Shown piece after piece: positions 1 through 10,600 of a stretch of 64,000 bases of DNA. Source of the stretch: Bradyrhizobium sp. CSS354 (GTDB lineage: Bacteria > Pseudomonadota > Alphaproteobacteria > Rhizobiales > Xanthobacteraceae). Under the pieces are notes generated by a model that was not told where the DNA came from, searched no databases, and saw nothing but the letters and a program-made list of their open reading frames with translations. The stretch's first letter is position 1. The number at the start of each line of letters is the position of its first letter. The DNA lies in contig NZ_JAACFU010000006.1 of assembly GCF_029051725.1 (NCBI RefSeq), positions 124,001-188,000 of the forward strand, written 5' to 3'. The position numbers and the translations under genes are program-made.

Positions 1-884
1 AAGGGCGAAAACACTGCCGAGACGCACACCGCGGCGATAACCACCGGCAATCCGAGGCGATCGTAAGCCTTTCCGAATGCCAAATTGGTCAGCACGCCGA
101 AGGCGGTCGAGATCGCGAGCATCACAGGAATCCATTGCTCTGAGGCGATCTTCGTCTTGGAGAGATGATAGGAGATCAGCTCGAAGCTCATGAGGCCGGC
201 GGCGAACAGGGCGCCGGCCAGCATGTAGAGCCAATAGGCCATGCCGAAGTCCTTCGCAGGAGCGGTGCGGCCCTGTTCGAGGCGCGACGGCAGCGGAAAG
301 TTCACCCGCGCGACCACCAGCGCGACGAGTGCGGCCGCAGCCGAGATCGTCAGCAAGGCGTAACCAGCACGGAAGTCCCCCCTCAACAGGAGGACCAACG
401 CGATGATGAGGGGACCGATCGTGGCGCCGATCTCGTCCAGCGCGGTGTTCAGCGCGTACACCCAGCCCTTGCCGAGTTCGCCCGTGGTGTAGGAGAGCAT
501 CGCCTCGACCGTGGGCTTCCGTAGCGCCCGTCCGATGCGCTCGGCGAGAACGAGAGCGGCCGCCACCTGCCAGCTTCCGGCGAGCGCCATCGCCGGAACC
601 GCGAAGAGGTTGATGACGTAGCCGACGAAGGTGATCAGCCAGTAGCGCCCCGTGCGGTCCGCCGCGTAGCCGGCCGGGAGGCGCAGGGCGTATCCAAGAA
701 ATTCCCCGAGCCCAGCCGTCATGCTGACGACGGCAGCGCTGGCGCCGAGCGTCGCCATGAATGGGCCGTTGATGCTGGCGCCGCCTTCGTAGGTGACGTC
801 GCCGAACAGATTGACGATGCCCGTCGTCATCACGAAGAGAAACGCCGGAGAGCCGAAGTTGCCTGCCTTTCGGGATTGCGCCAT
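1..884 (-). CDS. MFS transporter (3' end outside the window)
   Basis: The protein starts MAQSRKAGNFGSPAFLF at 884 and stays open to the window edge, so its C-terminus is missing. About 294 residues are visible. They are dominated by hydrophobic helices typical of the major facilitator superfamily, with GYAADRTGRYW matching the loop 2-3 signature (G-x-x-x-D-R-x-G-R). MFS proteins are inner-membrane secondary transporters, here probably an exporter. The substrate cannot be read from the sequence. It lies on the opposite strand from the PadR gene and shares orientation with the small gene at 944-1153. Confidence 0.8.
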   Translation of the reverse strand, partial: MAQSRKAGNFGSPAFLFVMTTGIVNLFGDVTYEGGASINGPFMATLGASAAVVSMTAGLGEFLGYALRLPAGYAADRTGRYWLITFVGYVINLFAVPAMALAGSWQVAAALVLAERIGRALRKPTVEAMLSYTTGELGKGWVYALNTALDEIGATIGPLIIALVLLLRGDFRAGYALLTISAAAALVALVVARVNFPLPSRLEQGRTAPAKDFGMAYWLYMLAGALFAAGLMSFELISYHLSKTKIASEQWIPVMLAISTAFGVLTNLAFGKAYDRLGLPVVIAAVCVSAVFSP

Positions 885-943
885 CGGCTACTCTCCCTGC
901 GCTACTCGCGAGATGACAAGGCTGGCCGTGGCGCCTAGGCCGA

Positions 944-1153
944 TCAGCGCCAGGCCTTTTGGTTCCTCTGTTCGTAGTCCTTGAAGGCCTTCTCAAGCCC
1001 GCCCAGAACCTCGGCGGACGTTTCGAACATCGCCTTCAACTGCGGTTCATCAACCTTCTGAATGTCCTCGCGCAGGTGGTTCCTAATGTCCTGGAGCGCC
1101 TTCTGCATCTTCTGCGTATGGTGTCGGGGATCGCGGTCTGCCGCATTTGCCAT
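944..1153 (-). CDS. small charged helical protein
   Basis: A 69-residue protein starting MANAADRDPRHH at 1153; a longer start at 1189 is possible but has an atypical Arg/Ala-rich extension. It is highly charged and predicted helical (LREDIQKVDEPQLKAMFETS), with no signal peptide, Cys or membrane segment. I do not recognise the family. It sits 59 bp upstream of the MFS gene on the same strand and may be its operon partner. Confidence 0.55.
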   Translation of the reverse strand: MANAADRDPRHHTQKMQKALQDIRNHLREDIQKVDEPQLKAMFETSAEVLGGLEKAFKDYEQRNQKAWR

Positions 1154-1265
1154 GGTCGGTCTCCTCGCTGCTAAGGCTGCGCCGGGCATAGGAGCGCTCG
1201 GCGGGATGGCGAATTAACAGACCGTCGAGAGCGTCGTTCCAATTACGAAATTCGATAAAGACGGC

Positions 1266-1568
1266 ATGAAATACAAGGACTTGCTCACCGGATTCATCAG
1301 GCTGCATATTCTGCACCACGCGGCGGAACATGAAGTTTACGGCCAATGGATGATCGAGGAGCTGGCCCGCCACGGCTACAAGCTGAGCCCCGGCACGCTC
1401 TACCCGCTGCTTCACGGGATGGAGCGGAAAGGCTACCTGCGGTCTCGCAAGGAGCATCCGGGTCGGACCGCGCGCACGCTCTACCGGGCGACCCCGCTCG
1501 GCAAGCGCGGGCTGGCGCTGGCGAAGTTGAGGGTCCTCGAATTCACGGGCGAAGCGCTCAAGAAATAG
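1266..1568 (+). CDS. PadR family transcriptional regulator
   Basis: A 100-residue winged-helix repressor of PadR type. The family features are visible: YGQWMIEELARHGYKLSPGT, then YPLLHGMERKGYL, the recognition helix and wing, and a basic C-terminal part. The long C-terminal dimerisation helix of class I PadR proteins is short here, as in the compact (about 110 aa) PadR-s2 group. It ends 8 bp before the stop codon of the convergent multicopper oxidase gene. The flanking exporter and oxidase genes are plausible targets, but this is inference. Confidence 0.85.
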   Translation: MKYKDLLTGFIRLHILHHAAEHEVYGQWMIEELARHGYKLSPGTLYPLLHGMERKGYLRSRKEHPGRTARTLYRATPLGKRGLALAKLRVLEFTGEALKK

Positions 1569-1576
1569 GTGATCGG

Positions 1577-3013
1577 TCAGGCGTACGTGATCAGCCCCGC
1601 GAAGCCTTCGTCCATATGGTCTTGGTGGTGGCAGTGGAAGAAGGTCGGTCCCGGGTCGTTGGCCACGAAATCGACCTCGGCCGTCGAGTATCTGGGCATG
1701 CTGATCGTATCCTTGATCACGCCAGCGGTCGGCTTGTCTCCTACCTTCGTGATCTCGAACGAGTGGCGATGCAGGTGCACGGGATGCTCGTCGCCGCTGC
1801 TGTTGTTCAGCACTAGCCGGTATCGCTTGCCCTTGACGATAGTGAACAGCGGATTGGTGTCCGGCCAGGACTTTCCGTTGATTGTCCAGCGGTTGTAGCC
1901 GCCCCTTCCGCCCGGGATCTTCTCGAACTTGAGGCCGATGGTCTCGTCCGGCGCAGCGGCCGGCACATCGGAGTGTCCGAATGCGCTGTAGTCCCATTTG
2001 GATTGCGCGGGCGTCGACCAACTCGGCTCGCCCCTACGGCCGGCATATTCGACGACCACGCCCATTCCCATCTTGCGGTCCTCGTCTTCCGTCGAGCCGA
2101 AGACCCAGACTCCGGGATTGTTCATCTCCACGATCACGTCCGCGCGCTCGGCCACGTCGAGCTTTAGGATGTCCACGGTTGCAGAGGTCGGGACGGCATT
2201 GCCGTCGAGCGCAAGCACTCTGAAGCGGTGCCCCGGCAGAGCGAGCGAGATGCCCATGTTGCCGCTCGCGTTGAGCACCCGGAAGAGTACCCGCTCGCCT
2301 GTGCGCACGCGGATCGGTTCTCCGTGGCCGAGCATGCGATCGCCGAGGGTCGCTGCGTGATACATGACCTCCAGTCCGTTGTCGGGCGGCGGACCCTTCT
2401 TGATGTCCTGCATGCTCACCCAGTGGCCGTCCCAGTGGTGAGCGGCGAGGAGCACCTCCCGGTCATAGCTGCCCGGATCGCCGGCGGCGGGCTCCACGAT
2501 GAGGAATCCGAACTCGCCCGTGTAGGTGCTCTTGTTGAGATCGGTCATGGCCATCGCGTGGCTGTGGTACCAGCGGGTCCCAGCCGGCTTCGCGACGTAT
2601 TCGTAGGTCAAGGATTTGCCGGGCTCGATGATCGGCGAGCCTTCTTCCGTCGCTCCATCCTGCTGCGACGGGATCATCAGGCCGTGTGAGTGGATCAGGT
2701 TGGGGTAGCCGGAATCGTTCGTGACCTCGATCCGGACGGGCTGACCTTCCTTGACCCGCAGCGCTGGGCCGGGAACGGTCCCGTTGTAGGCCGTCGTCTT
2801 GATGACCTTTCCGGGCGCGATCTCCAGCGACATCGGCGCGATTCTGATCTTGTGATCGGCGGTCTCCTTCGGCATTGGCTGAGCATGAACGAGCGGCAGG
2901 GTCTTGGCCGTCACGAGCGAGATTGCGCCGGCTTGGGCGCCGCGGAGCAGAGCTCTCCGGCTGATTTGCCGCTGTCTGTACGGGCTGTCTCCGCGTCGAT
3001 CGATCTTCGTCAT
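1577..3013 (-). CDS. Tat-exported multicopper oxidase
   Basis: A 478-residue protein from the Met at 3013; an upstream Met at 3082 adds an unlikely Arg-rich stretch. The N-terminus has a twin-arginine signal (SRRALLRGAQ plus a hydrophobic run), so it should be exported folded. Three cupredoxin domains are implied by the copper motifs HSHG (residue ~108), WYHSH (~148), HPVHLHRHSF (~410) and HCHHQDHMDEGF (~463). These supply the type 1 and trinuclear type 2/3 centres. The fifth residue after the last His of the HCH motif is Phe rather than Met, implying a high-potential T1 site as in many laccases. It could act in copper tolerance or phenol oxidation; the sequence does not decide. Confidence 0.9.
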   Translation of the reverse strand: MTKIDRRGDSPYRQRQISRRALLRGAQAGAISLVTAKTLPLVHAQPMPKETADHKIRIAPMSLEIAPGKVIKTTAYNGTVPGPALRVKEGQPVRIEVTNDSGYPNLIHSHGLMIPSQQDGATEEGSPIIEPGKSLTYEYVAKPAGTRWYHSHAMAMTDLNKSTYTGEFGFLIVEPAAGDPGSYDREVLLAAHHWDGHWVSMQDIKKGPPPDNGLEVMYHAATLGDRMLGHGEPIRVRTGERVLFRVLNASGNMGISLALPGHRFRVLALDGNAVPTSATVDILKLDVAERADVIVEMNNPGVWVFGSTEDEDRKMGMGVVVEYAGRRGEPSWSTPAQSKWDYSAFGHSDVPAAAPDETIGLKFEKIPGGRGGYNRWTINGKSWPDTNPLFTIVKGKRYRLVLNNSSGDEHPVHLHRHSFEITKVGDKPTAGVIKDTISMPRYSTAEVDFVANDPGPTFFHCHHQDHMDEGFAGLITYA

Positions 3014-3200
3014 GGCTCTATCTCTTTTCGGATGCCCATGAAGTAGCACTGGTCGAACGCCGCGGGACAGCCGAGCGCGCAACCACCGTCAACAAAAGAA
3101 GTTGAGCTAGGTAGCCGGCAGTTTCTGGACCAACCGGCCTTTTATCGAAATTCGACAACGCGTAGAACCACATCGAAATGATGAGGGGCGAGAAAAAGTC

Positions 3201-4421
3201 ATGACGGGTGACGCGATCAAGGGCAACGCGGGTACCACCTCGGCTGCCGAAGTGCTCCTGATCTTCCTCAAGTTGGGGCTGACGTGCTTCGGCGGGCCGA
3301 TCGCCCACATCGGCTACTTCCGCGACGAGTTCGTCGTGAGGCGGAAGTGGATCGACGAGAACGCCTACGCTGACTTGGTCGGGCTGCGCCAATTCCTGCC
3401 GGGCCCTGCCAGCAGCCAGGTCGGCTTCTCAATCGGACTGATGCGGGCCGGCTACCTGGGCGCGCTCGCCGCCTGGACCGGCTTCACCCTGCCGTCGGCC
3501 ACGATCCTGATCCTGTTCGCCTACGGCGCCGGTGCGTTGAGCGGACCGGTCGGCGCCGGCCTGCTGCACGGGCTGAAGCTGACCGCGGTCGCAATCGTGG
3601 CGCAGGCGGTCTGGGGCATGGCGCGCAACCTGTGTCCCGACCGCGAGCGTGCGTCGATCGCACTCGTGGCCGCGCTGATCATCCTCTTCAGCACGGCTTC
3701 GATCGCCCAAATCGGCGTGATCATCCTCGGCGGACTCGCCGGTGTGTGGCTGTGCCGCAGCCAGATGGCGGCGCCGTCCGGACACGTCGAGATGCCGGTC
3801 TCACGGACCGTGGGGCTGATCACCCTCGGGATGTTCTTCGTCCTGCTGGCGGGGCTGCCCGCCCTGCGCAACGTGACCGGATCGCCGGGCGTTGCCCTGT
3901 TCGACGCATTCTACCGCTCCGGCGCACTCGTATTCGGCGGCGGTCACGTCGTGCTCCCTCTCCTCCGCGAGGCCTTCGTCGCGCCCGCTTGGCTGAGCGA
4001 CGACGCTTTTCTCGCCGGCTATGGTGCCGCCCAGGCGGTGCCGGGCCCGCTCTTCACCTTCGCGGCCTACCTCGGCACGGTGGTCTCTCCGGAGCCGCAC
4101 GGGCTCGCCGGCGCAACGCTCGGCTTGGTCGGAATATTCCTGCCTGGGATTCTGGTTCTGCTCGGCGCCCTGCCGTTCTGGGACTCGTTTCGCAAGCGCG
4201 CCGGCGCCCAAGCCATCATGCGCGGCGTCAACGCCGCAGTGGTCGGCGTGCTAGGCGCTGCGCTCTACAATCCCGTTTGGACAACGTCAGTGAAATCCGG
4301 TGGCGACTTCGGAATCGCACTCGTTGGTTTTGTCCTGCTCACGGCTTGGCGCTCGCCGCCGCTGATCGTGGTTGCGATCAGTGCGCTCGGCGGCGTCCTG
4401 CTCGAGGTAGCGGCCTCATAG
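3201..4421 (+). CDS. chrA: chromate transporter, ChrA family
   Basis: A 406-residue two-domain chromate ion transporter (CHR superfamily, long form). The N-half carries FGGPIAHIGYF and LRQFLPGPASSQ, and the C-half repeats the pattern with FGGGHVVLPLL and AQAVPGPLFTFAAYLG. This is the internal duplication expected for ChrA. Family members export chromate across the inner membrane. The gene is divergent from the multicopper oxidase (188 bp between starts). No ChrB regulator lies nearby, so it may serve general metal or oxyanion resistance here. Confidence 0.93.
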   Translation: MTGDAIKGNAGTTSAAEVLLIFLKLGLTCFGGPIAHIGYFRDEFVVRRKWIDENAYADLVGLRQFLPGPASSQVGFSIGLMRAGYLGALAAWTGFTLPSATILILFAYGAGALSGPVGAGLLHGLKLTAVAIVAQAVWGMARNLCPDRERASIALVAALIILFSTASIAQIGVIILGGLAGVWLCRSQMAAPSGHVEMPVSRTVGLITLGMFFVLLAGLPALRNVTGSPGVALFDAFYRSGALVFGGGHVVLPLLREAFVAPAWLSDDAFLAGYGAAQAVPGPLFTFAAYLGTVVSPEPHGLAGATLGLVGIFLPGILVLLGALPFWDSFRKRAGAQAIMRGVNAAVVGVLGAALYNPVWTTSVKSGGDFGIALVGFVLLTAWRSPPLIVVAISALGGVLLEVAAS

Positions 4422-4655
4422 CTGGACGGGGCGCGGCCAGATCGGCGACGCTGGCGGACTTCGGTCCCATGTCGTCTTCGGGCCTGATTGCGCCCCAACA
4501 GATGCCCATCTTGTTTACGCGGCGCTCCTGCCAATGTGCGAGTTGGACGTTCGAAAATTCCGCGCGCGCACACTTCGGCTTCTGCCCTGCAAAAAGTGCG
4601 ATCGATTCTATGGGTTTGCAAGGAAGACAGCCCTTAGGCTTGCTTCCGCTGCAAT

Positions 4656-5089
4656 TGGACATTCTCGGAGTACGACACGATCGACGGCAAGAAGGTACCG
4701 GTGTGGTTCGCAGTCGATGAGTCGCGCCCCTTCGTCACTTTCGCCGGCATCTGGACGAACTGGACCAGCGTGCGAAAGGGCGAACCGAGGGGGGGCGATA
4801 TCTGGTTCGCAATCGACGAGACTAGGCCGCTCCTCTGCTTCGTCGGCATCTGGACCGAGTGGACGTCGGTGAGGAAGGTAAAAGAAGGCGAGACCACCAA
4901 CGACCTCTACGCGTTCCCAACCACGGAGCCGAACGACGAGGTGGGCGCCATCCACCCCAAGGCGATTCCGGTCATCCTGACGACGCCCGACGAAGTCGAG
5001 ACTTGGATGACCGTGACCGCGGACGAAGCCTTGAAGCTTCAGCGGCCGCTGCCGGACGGGGCGATGCGGATCGTCGGCCGCGGACAAGG
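4656..5089 (+). pseudogene. SRAP (YedK/HMCES-type) gene remnant with internal duplication
   Basis: Only the C-terminal half of an SOS-response-associated peptidase-type protein remains, beginning near CNWTFSEYDTIDGKK. The N-terminal catalytic Cys2 region is absent, and a stop (4635-4637) precedes the fragment. Family features are clear: WFAxDExRPxxxFxGIWTxW, then AFPTTEPNDEVGAIHPKAIP and VILTTPDEVETWM. An in-frame 99-bp tandem duplication repeats the WFA...GIWT segment (4704 and 4803). After RPLPDGAMRIVGRG the reading frame runs into unrelated sequence to 5378. Intact SRAP proteins crosslink abasic sites in single-stranded DNA; this fragment cannot do so. Confidence 0.75.
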
Positions 5090-5714
5090 AAGATCCTGCC
5101 CAAGACATCTGAAAAAGGCTGAAAGACGCGAGGAGCGTCAAGCTGATCTGCTGTCAGCGGAAAATCCCGTCGCGACCTCGTGCAAGCTGGTGACATCTTT
5201 GACCTCTAGGCGATCAACGACGCCACAGCGTAGCGGCGACAGCAAAATTCCGACCGGCATGAACTGTGTTGATCCAACGGCAGTGGCGGTTAGTTTCGTG
5301 TGGAGTCAACTTCGTACGCCGCTATTGGCCCTCAGCGAAGAGGGGCGGGAGGCGGCCAAGGTCCGGTCTCATAGTTGAACCGGACTTGCGCCATGTGGTC
5401 ATCGACGCGCGACTTTGGCCCGGGGAGAGCAGCACCTGATCCTCATTGCGGCTCCACCGGAAAAGAGATCGCGTGGGCCGAGTGACGCTCTTCTAAACTA
5501 GAGTCGGCTTCGCGCCCAGAACCAGCGCGCCAGCGAGTAATAGAACCAGACGAGACAGGTGGCTTCTGCCACGGTTGACTTGTAATAGCGTCACTGACAC
5601 CGTCAACCTAAGGACAATTTTTGTCCTCGGGGGCTGCGCGCCTAGCGGCACAGGCGTTTCGATCCGTTCGGCAAGATCACTTCCTATCCTACTCAGCCTC
5701 ATGGGAGCACTCTG
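5090..5714. other. non-coding gap with a 15-bp palindrome
   Basis: I see no supportable gene here. A palindrome, GGACAA-TTT-TTGTCC, lies at 5612-5626, about 90 bp before the start of the DyP-linked gene at 5715. It is a candidate operator for that two-gene unit. The rest shows no obvious repeats. Confidence 0.4.
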
Positions 5715-6143
5715 ATGGCCAATCCGCTCACGCTCTACATTCCGATCAAGCAGGATCAGACAACGCAAGACGCAGCCCAAGCCGCGCGTAAGCACTTCGT
5801 GTCCACGTACACCCCGGCGCTCGACCATTTCGGAAAGGTCCACTACGCGCGCTTCGTGCTGATTCCCAACCACGCCGTGCCCGGAAAGATTCTCGCGATC
5901 TGCGTGATGACGTCGTTCGACGGGCCAACGAATCCCTATCTCACGGATTTCTGGAACGATCCCGCCCTTCGGGAGGTATTCGCAGGGCTCGCCAAAATGG
6001 CGCTCGCGGATACGTCGATTACGGACTACACCGGATTCGAAAACTTCATCAATGAGAACAATCTCAGCGAGATAGGCGAACTCTATCAGGCTTACAAGTA
6101 CACCGTCGTGCAGATCAAAGCCGATGTTAAGTATCCGGCGTAA
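5715..6143 (+). CDS. conserved hypothetical protein upstream of DyP peroxidase
   Basis: A 142-residue soluble protein (MANPLTLYIPIKQD) without signal peptide or membrane segment. It is rich in aromatic residues and has a plausible alpha/beta pattern (FGKVHYARFVLIPN, AICVMTSFDG). The same His/Phe/Asp-rich style appears in the N-terminal ferredoxin-like fold of DyP peroxidases, so it may be a split or duplicated DyP-like domain. It is adjacent to or overlapping the peroxidase start and is almost certainly co-transcribed with it. Function otherwise unknown. Confidence 0.75.
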   Translation: MANPLTLYIPIKQDQTTQDAAQAARKHFVSTYTPALDHFGKVHYARFVLIPNHAVPGKILAICVMTSFDGPTNPYLTDFWNDPALREVFAGLAKMALADTSITDYTGFENFINENNLSEIGELYQAYKYTVVQIKADVKYPA

Positions 6144-6213
6144 GGCCCGCGCTACGCTGCCTCGCATCAAGGCTGCCGCAAGCGCCGATGACGCAGATCA
6201 GAAACGATTTCGT

Positions 6214-7608
6214 ATGACGAACAGCCCCACGCCGCCGTACGAGCCGCGCAATGTGCAGGGCATGATCCTGCGCGGGTATACCCATCGCTATTCGTGCCAC
6301 ATGCTGTTCACGTTCGCGGATCGCAAAGGCGCTACCGATTTCATTCGAGCACTGCTTCCTTATGTTCAATCCGCAGAGGCCTGGAGCAACAAGCCGGAGC
6401 GGATGCTCAATATCGGCCTCACCTTCGATGGGGTCTTGACGTTCGAACCCGGGTTCAAGAGTCAATTCCCGACAGAGTTCGAGGCCGGGCCTTGGTCCGC
6501 CGACTCGCAACAATCGCTGCATGACACAGGCCCGAGCGATCCGAAAGTGTGGTGGAACGCTACCAAGCAAGCCGTCCACTGCATCGTCCACGTTTATGGA
6601 TTAACAGCCGAAGCGCTTGGCAGCCTAGTCACGACCGTGTCGCAGGCGGCCGGTACCAACCGCGTGAGCGAAATTCTGCCGCTCAAGCCGGAGCGCGGCC
6701 AGAGCGGCCGGCTGGAAGAGTATGCCCCGCTCGAGAACTACATTCATTTCGGCTACAAGGATGGAATCGACAACCCCGGACTCGCATGGCCGGCCGATCC
6801 CGCCGTGCCGACTAATCCCGTCAAGAGTGACCCGGGCGACGCCAATAACTTTCTGGTCGGCTATCCCGGGTCAACGTTTCAACCGGGACCGGAAACCGGA
6901 CGGGCAGGCAGGTTCGCCAAGGACGGATGCTACAACGCCTTCCGCGTGCTCTACCAGGATGTCAGGGCTTTCGATCAATTTCTCGCCGACACCGCGCCGA
7001 TGGTCGTCGCTGCGATCGGCGGCTCGGAAGATCACGCCAGGGAATGGCTGGCGGCCAAGCTAGTCGGCCGTTGGCGCAACGGCTCTCCGCTCGTTCTGTC
7101 GCCCGATGCGCCGGATCAGGCGACATCGGACAAAACCGATTTCCTATACAAGCGCGACGACGGCAATGCGCTGAGATGTCCGTTCTCGGCACATTCCCGC
7201 GTGTCGAATCCGCGCGACGAAACGATGTTGCCAACCGGCACGCCGGTGCCGCGCCTGATTCGCCGCGGGGTGCCATATGGCGCACCACCGGTGCCGCCGG
7301 ATTACGATGGAGAGCGCGGTCTGATCGGCATCTTCCTGTGCGGCGCGCTGGCGGCCCAGTTCGAGAAACTCTATTCGTGGATCAACGTCAACGATTTCAG
7401 CAACGCGTATTCTCCGGGTTTCAACACACAGGACGCCTTGCTCGCCAACCGCGGGGCCGCTGGCGATCGATCGTTCACGATCGCGATGCCAATCGGAAAC
7501 CCGATCAGGATTTTAAGCCTGCCGCAATTCATCGTGACGCGTGGGACGGCGTATTGCCTGCTGCCGAGCATGGAGACCCTGCGAGGCATTGCGGGGCTAC
7601 TGGAGTAG
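6214..7608 (+). CDS. DyP-type haem peroxidase
   Basis: About 464 residues from the Met at 6214 (MTNSPTPPYEPRNVQG); an earlier in-frame ATG at 6124 overlaps the upstream gene by 20 bp and adds a basic leader. The signature YKDGIDNPG gives the distal catalytic Asp of the GxxDG motif. Downstream, CPFSAHSRVSNPRD supplies the proximal haem region (AHxR). Dye-decolorising peroxidases use H2O2 to oxidise bulky aromatic substrates in a ferredoxin-like fold. No export signal is visible, so it is either cytoplasmic or an encapsulin-type cargo; no encapsulin gene is in the window. Confidence 0.9.
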   Translation: MTNSPTPPYEPRNVQGMILRGYTHRYSCHMLFTFADRKGATDFIRALLPYVQSAEAWSNKPERMLNIGLTFDGVLTFEPGFKSQFPTEFEAGPWSADSQQSLHDTGPSDPKVWWNATKQAVHCIVHVYGLTAEALGSLVTTVSQAAGTNRVSEILPLKPERGQSGRLEEYAPLENYIHFGYKDGIDNPGLAWPADPAVPTNPVKSDPGDANNFLVGYPGSTFQPGPETGRAGRFAKDGCYNAFRVLYQDVRAFDQFLADTAPMVVAAIGGSEDHAREWLAAKLVGRWRNGSPLVLSPDAPDQATSDKTDFLYKRDDGNALRCPFSAHSRVSNPRDETMLPTGTPVPRLIRRGVPYGAPPVPPDYDGERGLIGIFLCGALAAQFEKLYSWINVNDFSNAYSPGFNTQDALLANRGAAGDRSFTIAMPIGNPIRILSLPQFIVTRGTAYCLLPSMETLRGIAGLLE

Positions 7609-7639
7609 CAAAGCCAGCCCGCGGGCCGCATTTCGACGA

Positions 7640-10600
7640 CTACAATGAACGCAGCTCCGCCTGCTCCAGCCAGTGCGTCATGCCCATGTTGCGGTACATT
7701 GCCGTCGCCACCACAACATGCGACTGTGCCTGCTCGCGTGTGCCGGTTTGCAGGTAGAGCTTGCCAAGACCGCGGTGGCAGTGGGCGACAAGGGGATCCA
7801 TGCCGAGCCCCTTGGCGAGGGCCAGCGCCTGGCGATAATGGAGCTCGCCGCGCCCGGCATCGAACTGATTGGGGTGGGCTGCGACATCGCCGAGCAAATG
7901 CTGTGCATGGGCCGCGAACCCGGGCTGGGACGAACAGAATTCGAGCGCGCGTTCGCCAAGACGCCTCGCCTCGTCGCACCGGCCGAGCAGCAGGGTGGCG
8001 CGCGCCAGCACAAAGAAAAACCAGGCGAGATTGGCGAGAACTCCGCCCGCCGCCAGACGCTCGAGAAGTTGCTCGCCCTCTTTGATCCGGCTCACGGCCT
8101 GGCTCGTCTCGCCGAGCTGTGCCAGTGGCCAGGCGGAGGAGGCTATCCCCCAGGCGAGGTGAAAGTGGAAATTCCCGGTTCGGGCCACCGCGAGCCAGCG
8201 CTCAATCCGCGCGAGCGCGTGACCAAAATCGCCCTTAAGAAGGTGCAGCACGCTCGCGGCGAAGAGCGCCATACTGATGGTAAAGGCATGCCGGGTCGAC
8301 TCTGCAATGCCGATCGCCTCGGCTTCGTACCTGGCGGCTTCGGCGAACCGTCCGCGCTCGGCGAGACTCATGATCAGGCAACCCCGGTCCCAGACCGACG
8401 GCGGTCCGCCAAGTCCGAAAGTCTCGTGGACCCACTCGGCAGGCAATGCGGTAAGGTTGCCGGTGGCGAGTTCACTCACCCGGTCGTACTCACCCCGGGC
8501 ATGATGCACCTGCACGAGAAGGCTCGTGGTGACAATGCGAAGTCTCAAATCGTCGAGGCGCGCGGCGACCTCCAGCGCGCGGGATCCAGCCGCGAGCGCC
8601 TCGTCCAGTTCGCCGCACAGCGAGTGGGCGACCGTCACGAACCCGTAGACCCGGCCGCGCCGGCTGTCGTCGTTCAGCCGCTCGGCGAGAGCCTCGGCCT
8701 CGCGCAGGCACTCCCACATCTGCGGGCTTCTGCCAAGTTCGAGCAGCACGGGACGCAGTTCGAGACGGAGATCGCAGCCCTGCTCCAACGTGGACTGGCT
8801 CTCCGGCAGCGCTTGGAGGAGGCTCCGCGCCCGCTCAAAAGAGCTAACGGCCTCGCGATTAGCCGAGCGCGCGCGTGCGAGCCGGCCCGCCTTGAGCCAA
8901 TAGACGATCGCCTCGCTGGCACGCCCGGCCTCGGTGAAATGATGGGCGACAACCTCAGGCAGGGTTTCGGCCAGCGCTGAAAACCGTTCGATCAGGGCTG
9001 CGGCGATGCTCGCATGCAACGGCTGCCGCCGGCTTCTCACCATCGTGGCGTAGGCGGCGTCCTGTACCAGCGCGTGCTTGAACAGGTAGATCACCTCCGG
9101 CGGCGTTCCGCGCCGAGAGATGAGGCCGGCTCCGGTCAGCCGGCCAAGTGCCGCGTCGAGATCCATCGGAGCCAAAGCAGACACAGCCGCGATCAATTTG
9201 TGCGAGAACTCCCGTCCGATCGCGGCGCCGATCTGGGCGACATCCCTGACCGAGGGGAGGCGATCGAGGCGCGCCACCAGCGAGGCCTGTAGTGTTGTTG
9301 GAACGGCGAGCTCCGGAAGCGGCCCGTCGAGCGCGTAACCGTCGGCCGATTGACGGAGAGCTCCGCTCTCGAGCAGCGCGCTGGTCAGCTCCTCGATGAA
9401 CAGTGGCACGCCGTCGGCGCGCGCAAGGACCTGCTCGACGACCGCGTCGGGCAGCGGCCTGTCCCGGGCGATTCCCGCGATGATAGCGGCACTGTCGCGA
9501 CGGCTGAGCCGGTTCAAGGGCAGCATCGACACATGCGGCTCCCCGACCCAACCCGGCTGCAGCTCCGGCCGGACGGTGACGACCAGCAGCACGGGCAGGC
9601 CGGCGGCGCGGGCAACCATTCGGTCGAGCAAATCCTGCGATGTCGGATCGATCCAGTGGGCGTCCTCGAACAAGATGAGCGCACGGCCCTGCGCTGCTGC
9701 GCCGTCAAGCTGGTCGAGCAGGGCGGCGAGAGTCATCTCTCGCTTCTGCTGGGGGCTGACCGCGACCGCCGGATAGCGCTCGTCGGCCGGTACCCCCAAC
9801 AGTTCGGCAATGAGGGCCACGTCGCGCGGCAGATTTTTCGACGTCGGCCTGAGCATCGCCTCCAATTTATCGAGCTTCGCGGTGGAGTCGCCGCCCGGTT
9901 CGAATCTCGCGGCCAGCTCGAGCTGCGCAATGAACGGGTAGAGCGGACTGTGCGTATGGTGCGGAGAGCAAGAATAGCGAAGGCAAGCTCGCGGCTCGCC
10001 CTCGAGCTTGTCCAGCAGGCTTTCAGCGATGCGCGACTTGCCGATGCCGGGCTCGCCGGACAGCAGTACGACCCTCCCTTCACCGAGCTTGGACTGATCC
10101 CAACGGCGGAGCAGCAGGTCGATCTCCTCCTGCCGGCCAACGAGTGCTGACTGCGCGCTGGCGCGACGCGCCTCGAAGCGGCTGACACCCGCGGTCTCGC
10201 CGCGCACCTGCCACGCCTCGACCGGTTGCGACAGCCCCTCCACCTCGATCGCAGCAAGCGCACGGCAATCGAACATCCGCCCCACCAGCCGGTGCGTGCT
10301 GGCCGCAATGACGACCTCGCCTGCCGGTGCGATGGCCTGCAGCCGCGCCGCCAGGTTTGGCGTCCCGCCGATCGCGACGCGCTTCGCTGTTTCGCCGGTC
10401 CCCAGTTGCTCGCCGACGACCACTAGCCCGGTGGCGATGCCGACGCGCAGCTGCAGTGGCACGCGGGAATCAGCCTTCAGCTTGCGAACCGCATCGAGGA
10501 TGGCAAGACCGGCGCGCACCGCCTGCTCGGTGTCGTGCTCGTCAGCCGCCGGATAGCCGAAATAGATGAGCACGCCATCGCCAAGGTACTGGGCAACAAA

